Assembly (NCBI GenBank): GCA_041658565.1
Contig: JBAZZY010000050.1
Location: 1 to 6,832 of the forward strand
DNA from: Actinomycetota bacterium
GTDB lineage: Bacteria > Actinomycetota > AC-67
Length of the DNA: 6,832 nucleotides
Direction: 5' to 3'
Made by a program: the position numbers and the translations under genes. Below the pieces are notes generated by a model that was not told the origin of the DNA, ran no database searches, and saw only the letters and a program-made list of their open reading frames with translations. Numbering within the stretch: the first letter of the stretch is position 1; each line of letters begins with the position of its first letter. Positions 1 to 6,601 of this stretch are shown one piece after another.

Positions 1-1
1 G

Positions 2-1546
2 GGTTGGCGGGCGGGGACTGCGGTGCGTGCGGCAATCGTCGTCGCAATCGTCGTCGCGGTGGGCGTGCCCTTCTTGCCGGGGTACGGCGACCCGCCGTAT
101 TTGCGATCCGCCGGCCCCGGCGCGCGCATCTTCTTCAACCCACTGGTCGCTATTCAACCCACGCTGCACAACGATGTCGATGCCGAGCTATTCACCGTGC
201 GAAGCAACTTCCCGGCCTACTATCGCCTGACCGCGCTCGATCGCTTTGACGGCGCGTCGTGGACGCAGCCCAATGGCGGAAATGAGGTGAACTTCGGGGG
301 ACTCATCAAGCCGGACGGCCGATTCGCCGAAACGGTGCCGGTGCGTCAGGAGATCCGGATCACGGGACTGGCCGGGCCGTGGGTGCCGGCCGCGTACTTG
401 CCGACCGTGGTCTCGGGCGTGCGCAATCTGCGATACCAACCGGAGACCCGGACGCTGTTGATGCCGCTTGGACTACGACCGGGAATGCGCTACACGGTCT
501 TGTCTCGGGCCCCTGCTGTGACGCCGCAGAGGCTCGACGAGATTCGCGGGTTCGACCGGCGCGCGCTGCGACGGTACCTGGAGTTGCCGCGCGGCTTGCC
601 TCGTGTTGTTCACGAGACTGCTATTGAGGTTGCGGCCGGACAGCCGACGCCGTTCCGACGTGCGCTCGCTCTGCAGAGCTACTTGCGTTCGTTCACCTAC
701 GACGAGAATGTTGCGGCCGGTCACGGATACGACACCATCGAAGAGTTCCTGACGAAGAGCAAGCGAGGGTACTGCGAGCAGTTCGCGGGAACGATGGCGG
801 TGATGGCACGCGCGGTGGGATTGCCGGCGCGCGTTGCGATTGGTTTTGGATCCGGACGCCGGGGTACCGACGGCGTGTATCGCGTGACGACGCGTGAAGC
901 GCATGCGTGGGTCGAGATCTACTTCCCCGGCGTCGGGTGGCTCGCGTTCGAGCCGACGCCACGACCGGGTGTGGCTGAGGTGCCGGACTACGCGGTGGGT
1001 GCGGGTGAGGCGGCGGGACTGGCGCCCGGGGCCGTTTCGCCGGTGTTCCCCACGGCCGCTCCGGGGATCCGCCCAACCGCACGTCCCAGTCCGGGTGCGC
1101 AAGCTGAGTCGCCGACTGCGCCCGCGCGCGGTGTTCGGTTCGGTCGTCCGTTGATCGCCGCGCTGACCGCGCTTGGAGTGGTGGTGGTTCTTCTGGCCGG
1201 TCGAAGGACGCGTCGGCGTCGGGTGCGCGCGCGCCCGGTGCGAATGGCGACGTTGAGCTGGTATGGGGACTTCCTGCGCTGGTGCGCCGCGGCCGGGCTG
1301 CGGCGCAGTCCCGGCGAGACGCCGCGCGAGCACGCGACACGCCTTGCGTCGTCGGCCGAGGGTGCCGGAGAGCCGTTGCGACGTCTGACCGAAGTCGTGG
1401 AACCGGCGCTGTGGGGCGGACCCGACGCCGCGACGCCCGAGGATGCCGAGCGTGCCGCTTCCGACGCGCGGCGCGCCTTGTCGGCGTCGCTGGGTCGCAT
1501 GCGGCGCGCGCTGGCGTGGTCGGGCTGGGTGTTTCAGCGTGGATAG
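2..1546 (+). CDS. TgpA-type membrane transglutaminase-like protein, 5' end missing
   Basis: The reading frame is open to the left edge, so the N-terminal part, usually several membrane helices in this family, lies outside. Residues are counted from the GTG at 23, which is probably internal. A hydrophobic helix (about 3-19) is followed by an extracytoplasmic region. The transglutaminase core has the nucleophile Cys251 in RGYCEQFAG and His294 in EAHAWVE. The third catalytic position, 16 residues after the His, is Glu310 in FEPTP instead of the more usual Asp; FEPTP is, to my knowledge, common in actinobacterial members. A Pro/Ala-rich linker leads to a second membrane helix (about 376-393), an Arg-rich stop-transfer stretch, and a cytoplasmic tail with the DUF4129-like pattern (about 411-500). 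The family acts at the cell surface; the substrate is unknown. The sigma factor gene follows after 51 bases on the same strand. Confidence 0.9.
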   Translation, partial: GWRAGTAVRAAIVVAIVVAVGVPFLPGYGDPPYLRSAGPGARIFFNPLVAIQPTLHNDVDAELFTVRSNFPAYYRLTALDRFDGASWTQPNGGNEVNFGGLIKPDGRFAETVPVRQEIRITGLAGPWVPAAYLPTVVSGVRNLRYQPETRTLLMPLGLRPGMRYTVLSRAPAVTPQRLDEIRGFDRRALRRYLELPRGLPRVVHETAIEVAAGQPTPFRRALALQSYLRSFTYDENVAAGHGYDTIEEFLTKSKRGYCEQFAGTMAVMARAVGLPARVAIGFGSGRRGTDGVYRVTTREAHAWVEIYFPGVGWLAFEPTPRPGVAEVPDYAVGAGEAAGLAPGAVSPVFPTAAPGIRPTARPSPGAQAESPTAPARGVRFGRPLIAALTALGVVVVLLAGRRTRRRRVRARPVRMATLSWYGDFLRWCAAAGLRRSPGETPREHATRLASSAEGAGEPLRRLTEVVEPALWGGPDAATPEDAERAASDARRALSASLGRMRRALAWSGWVFQRG

Positions 1547-1572
1547 CGAACCTTCCGCGCGCCTCCGGCGTC
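1546..1572 (+). promoter_or_regulatory. Candidate ECF-type promoter before the sigma factor gene
   Basis: CGAAC at 1547-1551 and CGTC at 1569-1572 are 17 bases apart. Many ECF sigma factors recognise GGAAC, 16-17 bases, CGTC, so this is one mismatch from that pattern. It would start transcription near 1580, just before the GGGAG ribosome site at 1582-1586, and would make the sigma gene autoregulated. The match is short and the leader would be very short, so it stays a candidate. Confidence 0.3.
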
Positions 1573-1597
1573 GTTCAAGCGTGGGAGAACGGCGCAA

Positions 1598-2107
1598 GTG
1601 AGCGACCGCGAGACCGAGTTCCGGTCGTTCTTCGATGCTGAGTTCCGTTCCTTGCGGCGCATCGGGTACTTGCTGACATCGGATTGGACCGAGGCTGAAG
1701 ACCTTGCACAGGAGGCGATGGTGAGGGTGTACCGGGCGTGGGCGCGCATACGCGAGCGGGAGCGTCCCGCGGTGTACGCGCGCGCGGTGCTCGTCAATCG
1801 TCATCGCTCGCTGCTGCGCCGGGCCAAGGTCGAAGCCAAGCATGCGATCGCTCGCCAGCCGGACACGCCGGCGGTGGTCGAAGGGATGGGAGAAGATCAG
1901 ATTGTGGTGTGGGATGCGCTTGCGGCGCTGCCGCGGAGGGAACGTGAAGCGTTGGTCTTGCGCTACTACGAGGATCTGCCGCAGGCTGAGATCGCCAAAG
2001 TGCTCGGCATCCCGGTCGGCACGGTGAAGTCGCTGACCCACCGAGCACTTGGACGTCTGCGCGCGGTGCTCGGCCCCGACGTGCACGTTCCCGCGGAGGA
2101 CAGATGA
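1598..2107 (+). CDS. ECF-family RNA polymerase sigma factor (SigE-like, 169 aa)
   Basis: A two-domain ECF sigma factor of normal length. Region 2 spans about residues 8-55, with the region 2.2 signature DLAQEAMVRVYRAW at 35-48, which contacts core polymerase. Region 4 spans about 101-158: LPRREREALVLRYYEDL is followed by the helix-turn-helix PQAEIAKVLGIPVGTVKSL, which reads the -35 element. There is no region 3 and no C-terminal extension. The start is GTG at 1598 with GGGAG at 1582-1586, a slightly long spacing. The stop TGA at 2105-2107 overlaps the next ATG by ATGA, so the two products are probably made together. The signal that activates it cannot be read from the sequence. A candidate promoter of ECF type lies just upstream. 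Confidence 0.93.
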   Translation: MSDRETEFRSFFDAEFRSLRRIGYLLTSDWTEAEDLAQEAMVRVYRAWARIRERERPAVYARAVLVNRHRSLLRRAKVEAKHAIARQPDTPAVVEGMGEDQIVVWDALAALPRREREALVLRYYEDLPQAEIAKVLGIPVGTVKSLTHRALGRLRAVLGPDVHVPAEDR

Positions 2108-2949
2108 AGGGCGAAGATCTGATCCGCGAGACTATGCGGCGCGCGTCCGGCGCGGAGCCTCCCGTCGGGGAGGCCTGGGGACGTTTCGAGCGCGCAAGGC
2201 GGCGCGCGACGCGTGCGCGCACATTGGTTGTCGTGACGGCCGGCGCCGCCGCGATCGCCGCGCTGGTGTTCACGCTGCCCGGGGTGAACCCCGGCGCCGG
2301 CTCGGAACCGATCGGTCGCGGGAGCGAATCCCCGTCTCCGCGCCCGCGTGATCTGCGCGAGTACACCGACACATTTGCGGCCTATCGCTTGCGGTATCCG
2401 GCCGACTGGACGCAGTTCACAATGGACACGCCCGCCGGGCGCGCGGTGATGTTCTCCCCGGACGCCGGGGCCCCGGTCCCGAGCATCGACAAAGAGTGTG
2501 CGGGATGCCGCCCCGTGCTGGAGTCGCCCGTTCGGTACTACGTCCAGGTGCGCGCGTTTCCCGGATACTGCGGTCGGCCTTGGCGTCAGCGCTGGCCCGA
2601 GGAAGCTGTGAGCGGATGCGTCCCGATGTCGGAGTCGGTGACCGCGTACATGGACGCGCGCCGCACCGCCGGCGCGAACGTGACCGCGGGCAAGATCGAC
2701 GTCGCCGGACGTCCGACCCTCGAGTTCGTCTCGGTGTTCCCTTCGGGACCCATGCCCAGTGCCGCGCGCGGTATTGACTACTGGTGCTCCGGCTGCCGTG
2801 TCATCGACTGGGTGTTCACATGGGGCCAGGGTTGGGTACTCGACGTGCGCGCCGTTGCCCCCGACGACGCCACCTCCGCGAACTACGACTCCGAAGCCGC
2901 CCGCATCCTCGCAAGCTTCGATGTCCCGGCGCGCGCCTCGACTCGTTAA
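2104..2949 (+). CDS. Single-pass membrane protein coupled to the sigma factor; candidate anti-sigma factor or sensor
   Basis: 281 aa; ATG at 2104 overlaps the sigma factor stop, with GGAGGA at 2095-2100. A short basic cytoplasmic segment (about 1-39, rich in Arg) is followed by one membrane helix (about 40-59), a Pro/Ser linker (61-82) and a roughly 195-residue extracytoplasmic domain. The domain opens with FAAYRLRYPADW, a pattern seen in PsbP-like or similar beta-rich secreted domains; I do not assign a family firmly. It holds six cysteines: CAGC at 132-135, Cys156, Cys172 and CSGC at 228-231, an even number that would suit disulfides outside the membrane. Placement and topology fit a membrane anti-sigma factor with an outside sensing domain, but no canonical zinc-binding anti-sigma motif is visible in the N-terminal segment. 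The role is therefore inferred from context. Confidence 0.8.
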   Translation: MKGEDLIRETMRRASGAEPPVGEAWGRFERARRRATRARTLVVVTAGAAAIAALVFTLPGVNPGAGSEPIGRGSESPSPRPRDLREYTDTFAAYRLRYPADWTQFTMDTPAGRAVMFSPDAGAPVPSIDKECAGCRPVLESPVRYYVQVRAFPGYCGRPWRQRWPEEAVSGCVPMSESVTAYMDARRTAGANVTAGKIDVAGRPTLEFVSVFPSGPMPSAARGIDYWCSGCRVIDWVFTWGQGWVLDVRAVAPDDATSANYDSEAARILASFDVPARASTR

Positions 2950-2979
2950 CCGGGCGCGCGCGCGTGATTAGGGAACAAC

Positions 2980-3009
2980 TGTTATCCCGACCGACAGGTC
3001 GGGATAACA
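2980..3009. terminator. Perfect 13-bp inverted repeat, probable terminator of the sigma operon
   Basis: TGTTATCCCGACC at 2980-2992 and its exact reverse complement at 2997-3009 enclose the loop GACA. It lies 30 bases after the membrane-protein stop. No U-tract follows on either strand, so if it terminates it does so without one, as is common in GC-rich Actinomycetota. It contains GTTATCC, the same 7-mer as the R' box of the third attC site. Confidence 0.5.
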
Positions 3010-3136
3010 AACAAACAGCCACCCCAATGAGTCCATCAAACACCCTCCGACCGGGGACTGCGCGCAGTACCGAAAACCGACCCGCGCGCGCTATCCTGTC
3101 CGAGCGGAGCGCTATCAAGGTCCGCACAAATAGGAG
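3010..3136. other. Junction region upstream of the first cassette; no integrase, no clear attI
   Basis: These 127 bases lie between the hairpin and the first cassette. I see no coding potential. CTGCGCGCAG at 3058-3067 is a short palindrome, and TATCCT at 3092-3097 could be a -10 element, but no good -35 lies 17 bases upstream. If the first cassette is expressed from outside, its promoter should be here. The stretch ends in AGGAG at 3132-3136, where the last G is the recombination point. The sequence lacks the paired boxes and direct repeats of a known attI, so it may be a secondary integration site. Confidence 0.4.
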
Positions 3137-3147
3137 TTATCTGCACG

Positions 3148-3588
3148 ATGCACAGGGCTAGCCGGGTCGTCATGGTCGCCATCTTCTTGGCGTCTCTCGG
3201 CGCATGTGACAACACCCCGAGAGTTGCGGACGTGTTTCCCTGCGAAACGAAGACCTCCGATTCCAACAGCACGGTCATGATCATGGTTCGAGATGCGCAG
3301 AGCAGACCGGTATCCGGTGTGCTGCTCGCCCTGGACCCCTTCGGACGAGAGGCGGTCTCCAACCGGTACGGTGGCGCGTGCTTCGGGAACCTTCGGATTC
3401 GTGGTGGCGCGGATGAATGCGTCCTCGCTTCTCTGACTGCGACAAAGCGAGGTTTCGGGCGGTACCGCGTAGACAACATTGTCCTGGGTCGCCAACTGGG
3501 CCTATCCATCGACGTAGACTTGAAGGCTGACCCCGTGGATATTCACGGCCGACGGCCGAACGCGGCCACTTGTGCTATTTCTGCGTAG
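3148..3588 (+). CDS. Cassette 1: secreted lipoprotein with carboxypeptidase-regulatory-like domain
   Basis: 146 aa. The N-terminus is a lipoprotein signal: basic HRASR, a hydrophobic run, then the lipobox LGAC with Cys20 as the lipidated residue. After cleavage the chain would be anchored on the outer face of the membrane. Residues about 42-85 (VMIMVRDAQSRPVSGVLLAL, then a Gly-Gly turn and a beta pattern) resemble carboxypeptidase regulatory-like or Ig-like beta-sandwich domains. Four more cysteines (32, 78, 91, 142) could form two disulfides. The ATG at 3148 is 11 bases inside the cassette, so its best ribosome site, AGGAG at 3132-3136, lies in the sequence before the cassette. The function is unknown. 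The attC site follows 37 bases after the stop. Confidence 0.8.
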   Translation: MHRASRVVMVAIFLASLGACDNTPRVADVFPCETKTSDSNSTVMIMVRDAQSRPVSGVLLALDPFGREAVSNRYGGACFGNLRIRGGADECVLASLTATKRGFGRYRVDNIVLGRQLGLSIDVDLKADPVDIHGRRPNAATCAISA

Positions 3589-3625
3589 GGGGAACAGGGA
3601 ATGGCCCAATCGCTGACCCGTAGGC

Positions 3626-3698
3626 AGATAACCAGCGGCCGCAGCGGACCGGGCACCGCTTCGCGGTGCCCGGCCGCTGAGCCGCCAAATCGTTGTGC
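3626..3698 (+). other. attC-like recombination site 1
   Basis: The R'' box AGATAAC (3626-3632) matches, as reverse complement, the GTTATCT at 3136-3142 that opens the same cassette. The R' box is GTTGTGC (3692-3698), with the crossover between 3692 and 3693. Between them the sequence folds: GCGGC (3635-3639) with GCCGC (3681-3685), CAGCGG (3642-3647) with CCGCTG (3674-3679), and CCGGGCACCGC (3649-3659) with its complement at 3663-3673, loop TTC. G3641 and A3648 are extra in the left arm; C3640 faces A3680 as a mismatch. Extra bases on one arm are an attC hallmark. The hairpin may also slow or end transcription of the cassette gene. Confidence 0.85.
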
Positions 3699-3719
3699 TG
3701 ACCAGATGGGAGGCATTTG

Positions 3720-4067
3720 ATGAAGGCGTCATCCGGGCTGCTCCGGAGCGCCGCCGTGGCCCTCTCGGGGCTCCCGGCTCTTGTGATGATCTTCGGCGTT
3801 CTTCTGGTGACCGCAATCCGGCCTGCTGCACACCGGGGGGCGTTCCGCTGGGATAGCCCGAGCCAGGGCATCGCGGGTGGGGGGATCGCCTTGCTGGCTG
3901 CTTCGGGCGGCGCCTGGCTCATGGCAAGGACGCACCGCATGCGGATTCGGGCGGACGTCGCCTCGGTGCTGGCATTGTTGCTGACCGCGGCGGCTGCCCT
4001 GGGTGCGCTTCTCCTCCTGCGATCCACGAGTCTTCACGTGATGCCGATTGTCGAACGGGGGTTCTAG
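3720..4067 (+). CDS. Cassette 2: small three-helix membrane protein
   Basis: 115 aa and strongly hydrophobic. Predicted membrane helices lie at about 8-31, 50-68 and 78-100. The segment between the first two is polar with several Arg and Trp, and THRMRIRAD separates the last two. I recognise no family. The ATG at 3720 is preferred over the TTG three bases upstream because GGGAGG at 3708-3713 then sits six bases away. This ribosome site lies inside the cassette, so the gene can be translated wherever the cassette inserts. The stop is 20 bases before the R'' box of attC site 2. Confidence 0.7.
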   Translation: MKASSGLLRSAAVALSGLPALVMIFGVLLVTAIRPAAHRGAFRWDSPSQGIAGGGIALLAASGGAWLMARTHRMRIRADVASVLALLLTAAAALGALLLLRSTSLHVMPIVERGF

Positions 4068-4087
4068 GCGGTGGGTGCCGGGTTGCA

Positions 4088-4159
<72 letters not shown>

Positions 4160-4165
4160 GGACTG

Positions 4166-4852
4166 ATGCTGGTTCTGTTCGACATTGACGGCACGCTGCT
4201 GGATGACGATGGTGCCGTGGAGGCGGGGCTTGGCGCGATCCATAAGGTAGTGGCTCCCTGCGAACCACTTGATGCCTTTCGAACGCGGTGGAACCTTGCT
4301 TCGGAGCGGGAGTTCGATCGGTTCCTCGCCGGGGAGCTTTCCTTCGAACAGCAGCGCATAGAACGGATCCGCGCAGTCGCTCAGTCGAGCCCGAGCGCTG
4401 AGGACGCCTTGAGCGTCTTCCAGGTCTACCTCACCGCCTACGAAGCAAGCTGGTCGCTGTTCCCCGACGTCATGCCCTGCCTGAACGAGTTGTCATCTCA
4501 GCGTCTGGGCGTGGTCTCCAACGGACATGGTCAGCAGCAGCGCAGGAAGCTCCTCGCCACCGGGATCCTGGAACGTTTCGAGTGTGTCGCCGCTTCCGCA
4601 GACGTGGGGTTCTCCAAGCCAGCTCCCCAGATCTTCCTGCACGCGTGTGAACTCCTCGGTGAAGACCCAGTGGGAAGCGTCTACGTTGGAGATCGATACG
4701 AGACCGACGCCCAAGGCGCTCGCAAGGCAGGACTTGTTGGGGTCTGGCTCGACCGGCGTGGCGAAGCCAACACTGAGCACTCCGGGCAAGTCATTCAATC
4801 TTTGGACCGCCTCCCATCGCTCTTGGGGCAGTGTGCGAGGCGTTGGCCATGA
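4166..4852 (+). CDS. Cassette 3: HAD-superfamily hydrolase (phosphatase-like, subfamily I)
   Basis: 228 aa. All four HAD motifs are present: motif I DIDGT with nucleophile Asp6 and acid/base Asp8, motif II Ser118 in VVSNG, motif III Lys151 in FSKPAP, and motif IV GDRYETD with Asp176 and Asp181. Residues about 14-95 form the helical cap expected of subfamily I enzymes, as in YjjG- or phosphoglycolate-phosphatase-like proteins. It should be an active cytosolic Mg-dependent phosphohydrolase; the substrate cannot be read. The ATG at 4166 begins the canonical MLVLFDIDGT and lies 12 bases after the cassette start. An upstream TTG at 4154 is the recombination point and not a likely start. The only ribosome-like sequence is a weak GGCGGA at 4157-4162, so translation may depend on outside sequence. 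Confidence 0.92.
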   Translation: MLVLFDIDGTLLDDDGAVEAGLGAIHKVVAPCEPLDAFRTRWNLASEREFDRFLAGELSFEQQRIERIRAVAQSSPSAEDALSVFQVYLTAYEASWSLFPDVMPCLNELSSQRLGVVSNGHGQQQRRKLLATGILERFECVAASADVGFSKPAPQIFLHACELLGEDPVGSVYVGDRYETDAQGARKAGLVGVWLDRRGEANTEHSGQVIQSLDRLPSLLGQCARRWP

Positions 4853-4891
4853 TCCCTTCACAGACTTGTATGAGCCCAGTTGGTGCTGGCC

Positions 4892-4952
4892 GCCCAACCC
4901 GTCGCTGGACCCGACCGGCTTCGCCGTCGGGTCAGCGCCCAAGTCGTTATCC
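4892..4952 (+). other. attC-like recombination site 3
   Basis: The R'' box GCCCAAC (4892-4898) is the exact reverse complement of GTTGGGC at 4153-4159, the opening of cassette 3. The R' box is GTTATCC (4946-4952), crossover between 4946 and 4947. Stem: CGCTG (4903-4907) with CAGCG (4933-4937), ACCCGA (4909-4914) with TCGGGT (4927-4932), CGGC (4916-4919) with GCCG (4923-4926), loop TTC. G4908 and C4915 are extra in the left arm, again six pairs apart. At 61 bases it is near the short end for attC sites. Its stem sequence differs from sites 1 and 2 although the architecture is the same. Confidence 0.87.
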
Positions 4953-4967
4953 AGACTCAGATCGGGG

Positions 4968-5234
4968 GTGAGCCAGTTGCTGACGGCTGAGGGGTCGCTC
5001 AAGGTGTATCCCGCTGGGGGCGAGTCCGCGTGGGGAATCCTCGCGGTTGTCGCGCTTGTTGCTTGGCTTGTTATCGCCGTGTCGGCAGGTAAGGACATGA
5101 GTGATCGCGGACAGCGAGGCGGCTTATGGACGTTACTTGTGTTGGTTGCTCCGCCCGTGGGGATCCTTCTCTGGGCGGCGCTTCGCAGTAACTGGCCGAA
5201 GCTGCTGAAGGATTCAGGTGCTGGATACGGATGA
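4968..5234 (+). CDS. Cassette 4: small two-helix membrane protein, PLDc_N-like
   Basis: 88 aa from GTG 4968, 21 bases after the cassette start. Two membrane helices lie at about 21-40 and 52-72. The pattern of a Lys-Asp after the first helix, a Gly-Gly-Leu-Trp entry into the second and an APPVGILLW core resembles the short two-helix domain found at the N-terminus of phospholipase D/cardiolipin synthases (PLDc_N) and in small stand-alone proteins. No catalytic domain follows. The start is uncertain: GTG 5004 has GAGGGG at 4989-4994 and would give 76 aa. The stop lies at or just before the point where the insertion sequence entered; in one reconstruction the stop was originally TAA inside the attC R'' box. 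Confidence 0.62.
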   Translation: MSQLLTAEGSLKVYPAGGESAWGILAVVALVAWLVIAVSAGKDMSDRGQRGGLWTLLVLVAPPVGILLWAALRSNWPKLLKDSGAGYG

Positions 5235-5338
5235 AAGTCAACTGATTGGACGGATTCCCTCCTCCTTGGTTGAATCACCTGGGGTGCGGGTGACCCCGTA
5301 GCGAAGCGCAGGTTTGGGGCTGATGCCTGCCGCGCCGC

Positions 5339-5359
5339 TTGAGCGCCACGTGCGCTCAA
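5339..5359. terminator. Perfect 8-bp hairpin over the transposase stop codon
   Basis: TTGAGCGC (5339-5346) and GCGCTCAA (5352-5359) enclose CACGT. The transposase stop (5356-5358, minus strand) is inside the stem. There is no U-tract. It could end the transposase message or shield it from outside transcription. Further left, GGGGT (5281-5285) with ACCCC (5293-5297) and TCACC (5275-5279) with GGTGA (5289-5293) are two competing small hairpins in the same IS end. Confidence 0.4.
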
Positions 5360-6588
5360 TGGATGCGCGCCCCGGTGGTGGCACCCGCGCCCTTCTTCTC
5401 TCCCGCTGGTCTGGTCGCTTTCCAGTCGGAGACCATGCGCGTGTAGGCGACCTCAGCCTGAGCGACTATCGCTCGCTCCTTGGCGATCATCGCGTCGCTG
5501 GCGTAGGTCGTGCCGCGCACCCCTCGCTTGGGCTTTGCGCCGGAGGTGAGCTCGAGCTTGCGCACCTTGGTTGCCACCATGCTCGGACGCGCGAACGCGT
5601 AGTCCTGACCCTTGCTCAACATGTGCCAGGCGAGCACCGTGAGCTTGCGGGCAACCGCGACCGCGGCGATGTTCTTACCGCGGCGCGCACCGATGCGTTG
5701 GGCGAAGGCGTGTAGCGGTCCGGGTGCCTTCGATGCGGTCCATGCAGCTTCGACCAGCGCCCAACGCGCGACCGAAGAGCCTGCTTTGGAGATGCGACCC
5801 ATGCGCGCCGGCGCGATCCCCGACTGATGCACCGTGGGGTTCAATCCGAGGTAGCTCACCAGGTGGCGGGATGTTGGGAACCGTGAGACGTCACCGATGA
5901 CAGACGCCAACGCCGAGGCGGTGAGCATGTCGATGCCGGGGATGGTCATGAGCCTTCTGATCACCGATGAGCCCAGCGCGATCGTAGCCAACGCCTGATC
6001 CATGACCGCGACCTCAGAATCGAGCATGTCGATCTGACGCAAGCATCCTGCGACCGTCTCTTGCTCGTCGGGTGCGAAGAGCTGACGCGCGAGCCAGGCG
6101 CGGCCGCGCACGCCGAACAGATCGGTGGCCGGCGGCCGAGCCGTGAGGGTGCGCATCAGCACCGCATGGATCTCGTTCTTGGCTGCGGTGCGCTGCTTGA
6201 CCAACGCGCCGCGGCGCGAGACCCGTCGACGAAGCGCTCTGGTGTCCTCGTCGCCGAAGCAGACCTCGGGCAGGAACCCCGCCGCCAGCAACTGGGCGAG
6301 CACGCGGGCATCGATCTTGTCCGTCTTGACCCTGGCGTGAGCGATCAACTTCACCGCCAAGGGGTTGGCGATCGCGACACGTGCGACGTGAGGTTCCAGG
6401 ATCGCCGCGATCGCGCGGGCGTTGGAGGTGTTCTCAAGCACTATCTGATCGGTCGGTCGAAGGTTCTTGGCGAAGCTGAACAGATCATGTGGCGTCGTTG
6501 GAACGCGTGGGGCGCTCGCGACCACGCCGTCGGTGATGATCGCGACCTCGCAGAAGTCACGATGAACATCTAAACCGATGCTGCGCAT
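5356..6588 (-). CDS. IS110-family transposase (DEDD recombinase)
   Basis: 410 aa. The N-terminal RuvC-like DEDD domain (about 1-150) shows Asp7 in IGLDVHR, Glu52 in VLENTS, and Asp90 and Asp93 in KTDKIDA, which make the metal-binding tetrad. The C-terminal Transposase_20 domain (about 213-300) shows MTIPGIDMLTA, SYLGLNP and GRISKAGSS; family members use a serine nucleophile in this part (Ser256 and Ser267 are candidates, I cannot say which). A coiled helical stretch links the domains. The start is the ATG at 6586-6588 (MRSIGLDVHR) because AAAGGAG at 6595-6601 sits six bases upstream; an 18-residue longer frame has no such support. No frameshift or stop breaks the gene, so it looks intact. IS110 enzymes act with a bridge RNA that pairs with both target and donor DNA. 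Confidence 0.95.
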   Translation of the reverse strand: MRSIGLDVHRDFCEVAIITDGVVASAPRVPTTPHDLFSFAKNLRPTDQIVLENTSNARAIAAILEPHVARVAIANPLAVKLIAHARVKTDKIDARVLAQLLAAGFLPEVCFGDEDTRALRRRVSRRGALVKQRTAAKNEIHAVLMRTLTARPPATDLFGVRGRAWLARQLFAPDEQETVAGCLRQIDMLDSEVAVMDQALATIALGSSVIRRLMTIPGIDMLTASALASVIGDVSRFPTSRHLVSYLGLNPTVHQSGIAPARMGRISKAGSSVARWALVEAAWTASKAPGPLHAFAQRIGARRGKNIAAVAVARKLTVLAWHMLSKGQDYAFARPSMVATKVRKLELTSGAKPKRGVRGTTYASDAMIAKERAIVAQAEVAYTRMVSDWKATRPAGEKKGAGATTGARIH

Positions 6589-6601
6589 GGTGCACTCCTT
6601 T

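Noticed and set aside
473..2086. 537-codon open frame on the minus strand
   Set aside because: It lies opposite the transglutaminase and sigma genes, both with clear motifs; its translation is Arg/His/Pro-rich with no domain. It is a GC-bias shadow.
2972..2996. GGAAC as a second ECF -35 element before the array
   Set aside because: No CGTC-like -10 occurs 16-17 bases downstream, and the stretch overlaps the hairpin.
3002..3142. Possible extra attC (GGATAAC to GTTATCT) making a cassette 0
   Set aside because: The boxes exist and the length (141) is at the upper limit, but no inverted L boxes follow GGATAAC; only a poor hairpin (CTCCG with CGGAG, GCGCGC with GCGCGC) lies between, too far from the boxes.
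3115..3142. attI site
   Set aside because: The A-rich stretch CACAAATAGGAGTT is faintly like an attI core, but there are no convincing paired boxes or direct repeats and no adjacent integrase.
4527..4967. Upstream part of the open frame that ends at 5234
   Set aside because: It overlaps the HAD gene and crosses attC site 3. Only the part after the cassette start (from 4968) looks like a protein.
4493..5359. 288-codon open frame on the minus strand
   Set aside because: It runs through the HAD gene, an attC site and cassette 4 in antisense, with no recognisable domain and no ribosome site.
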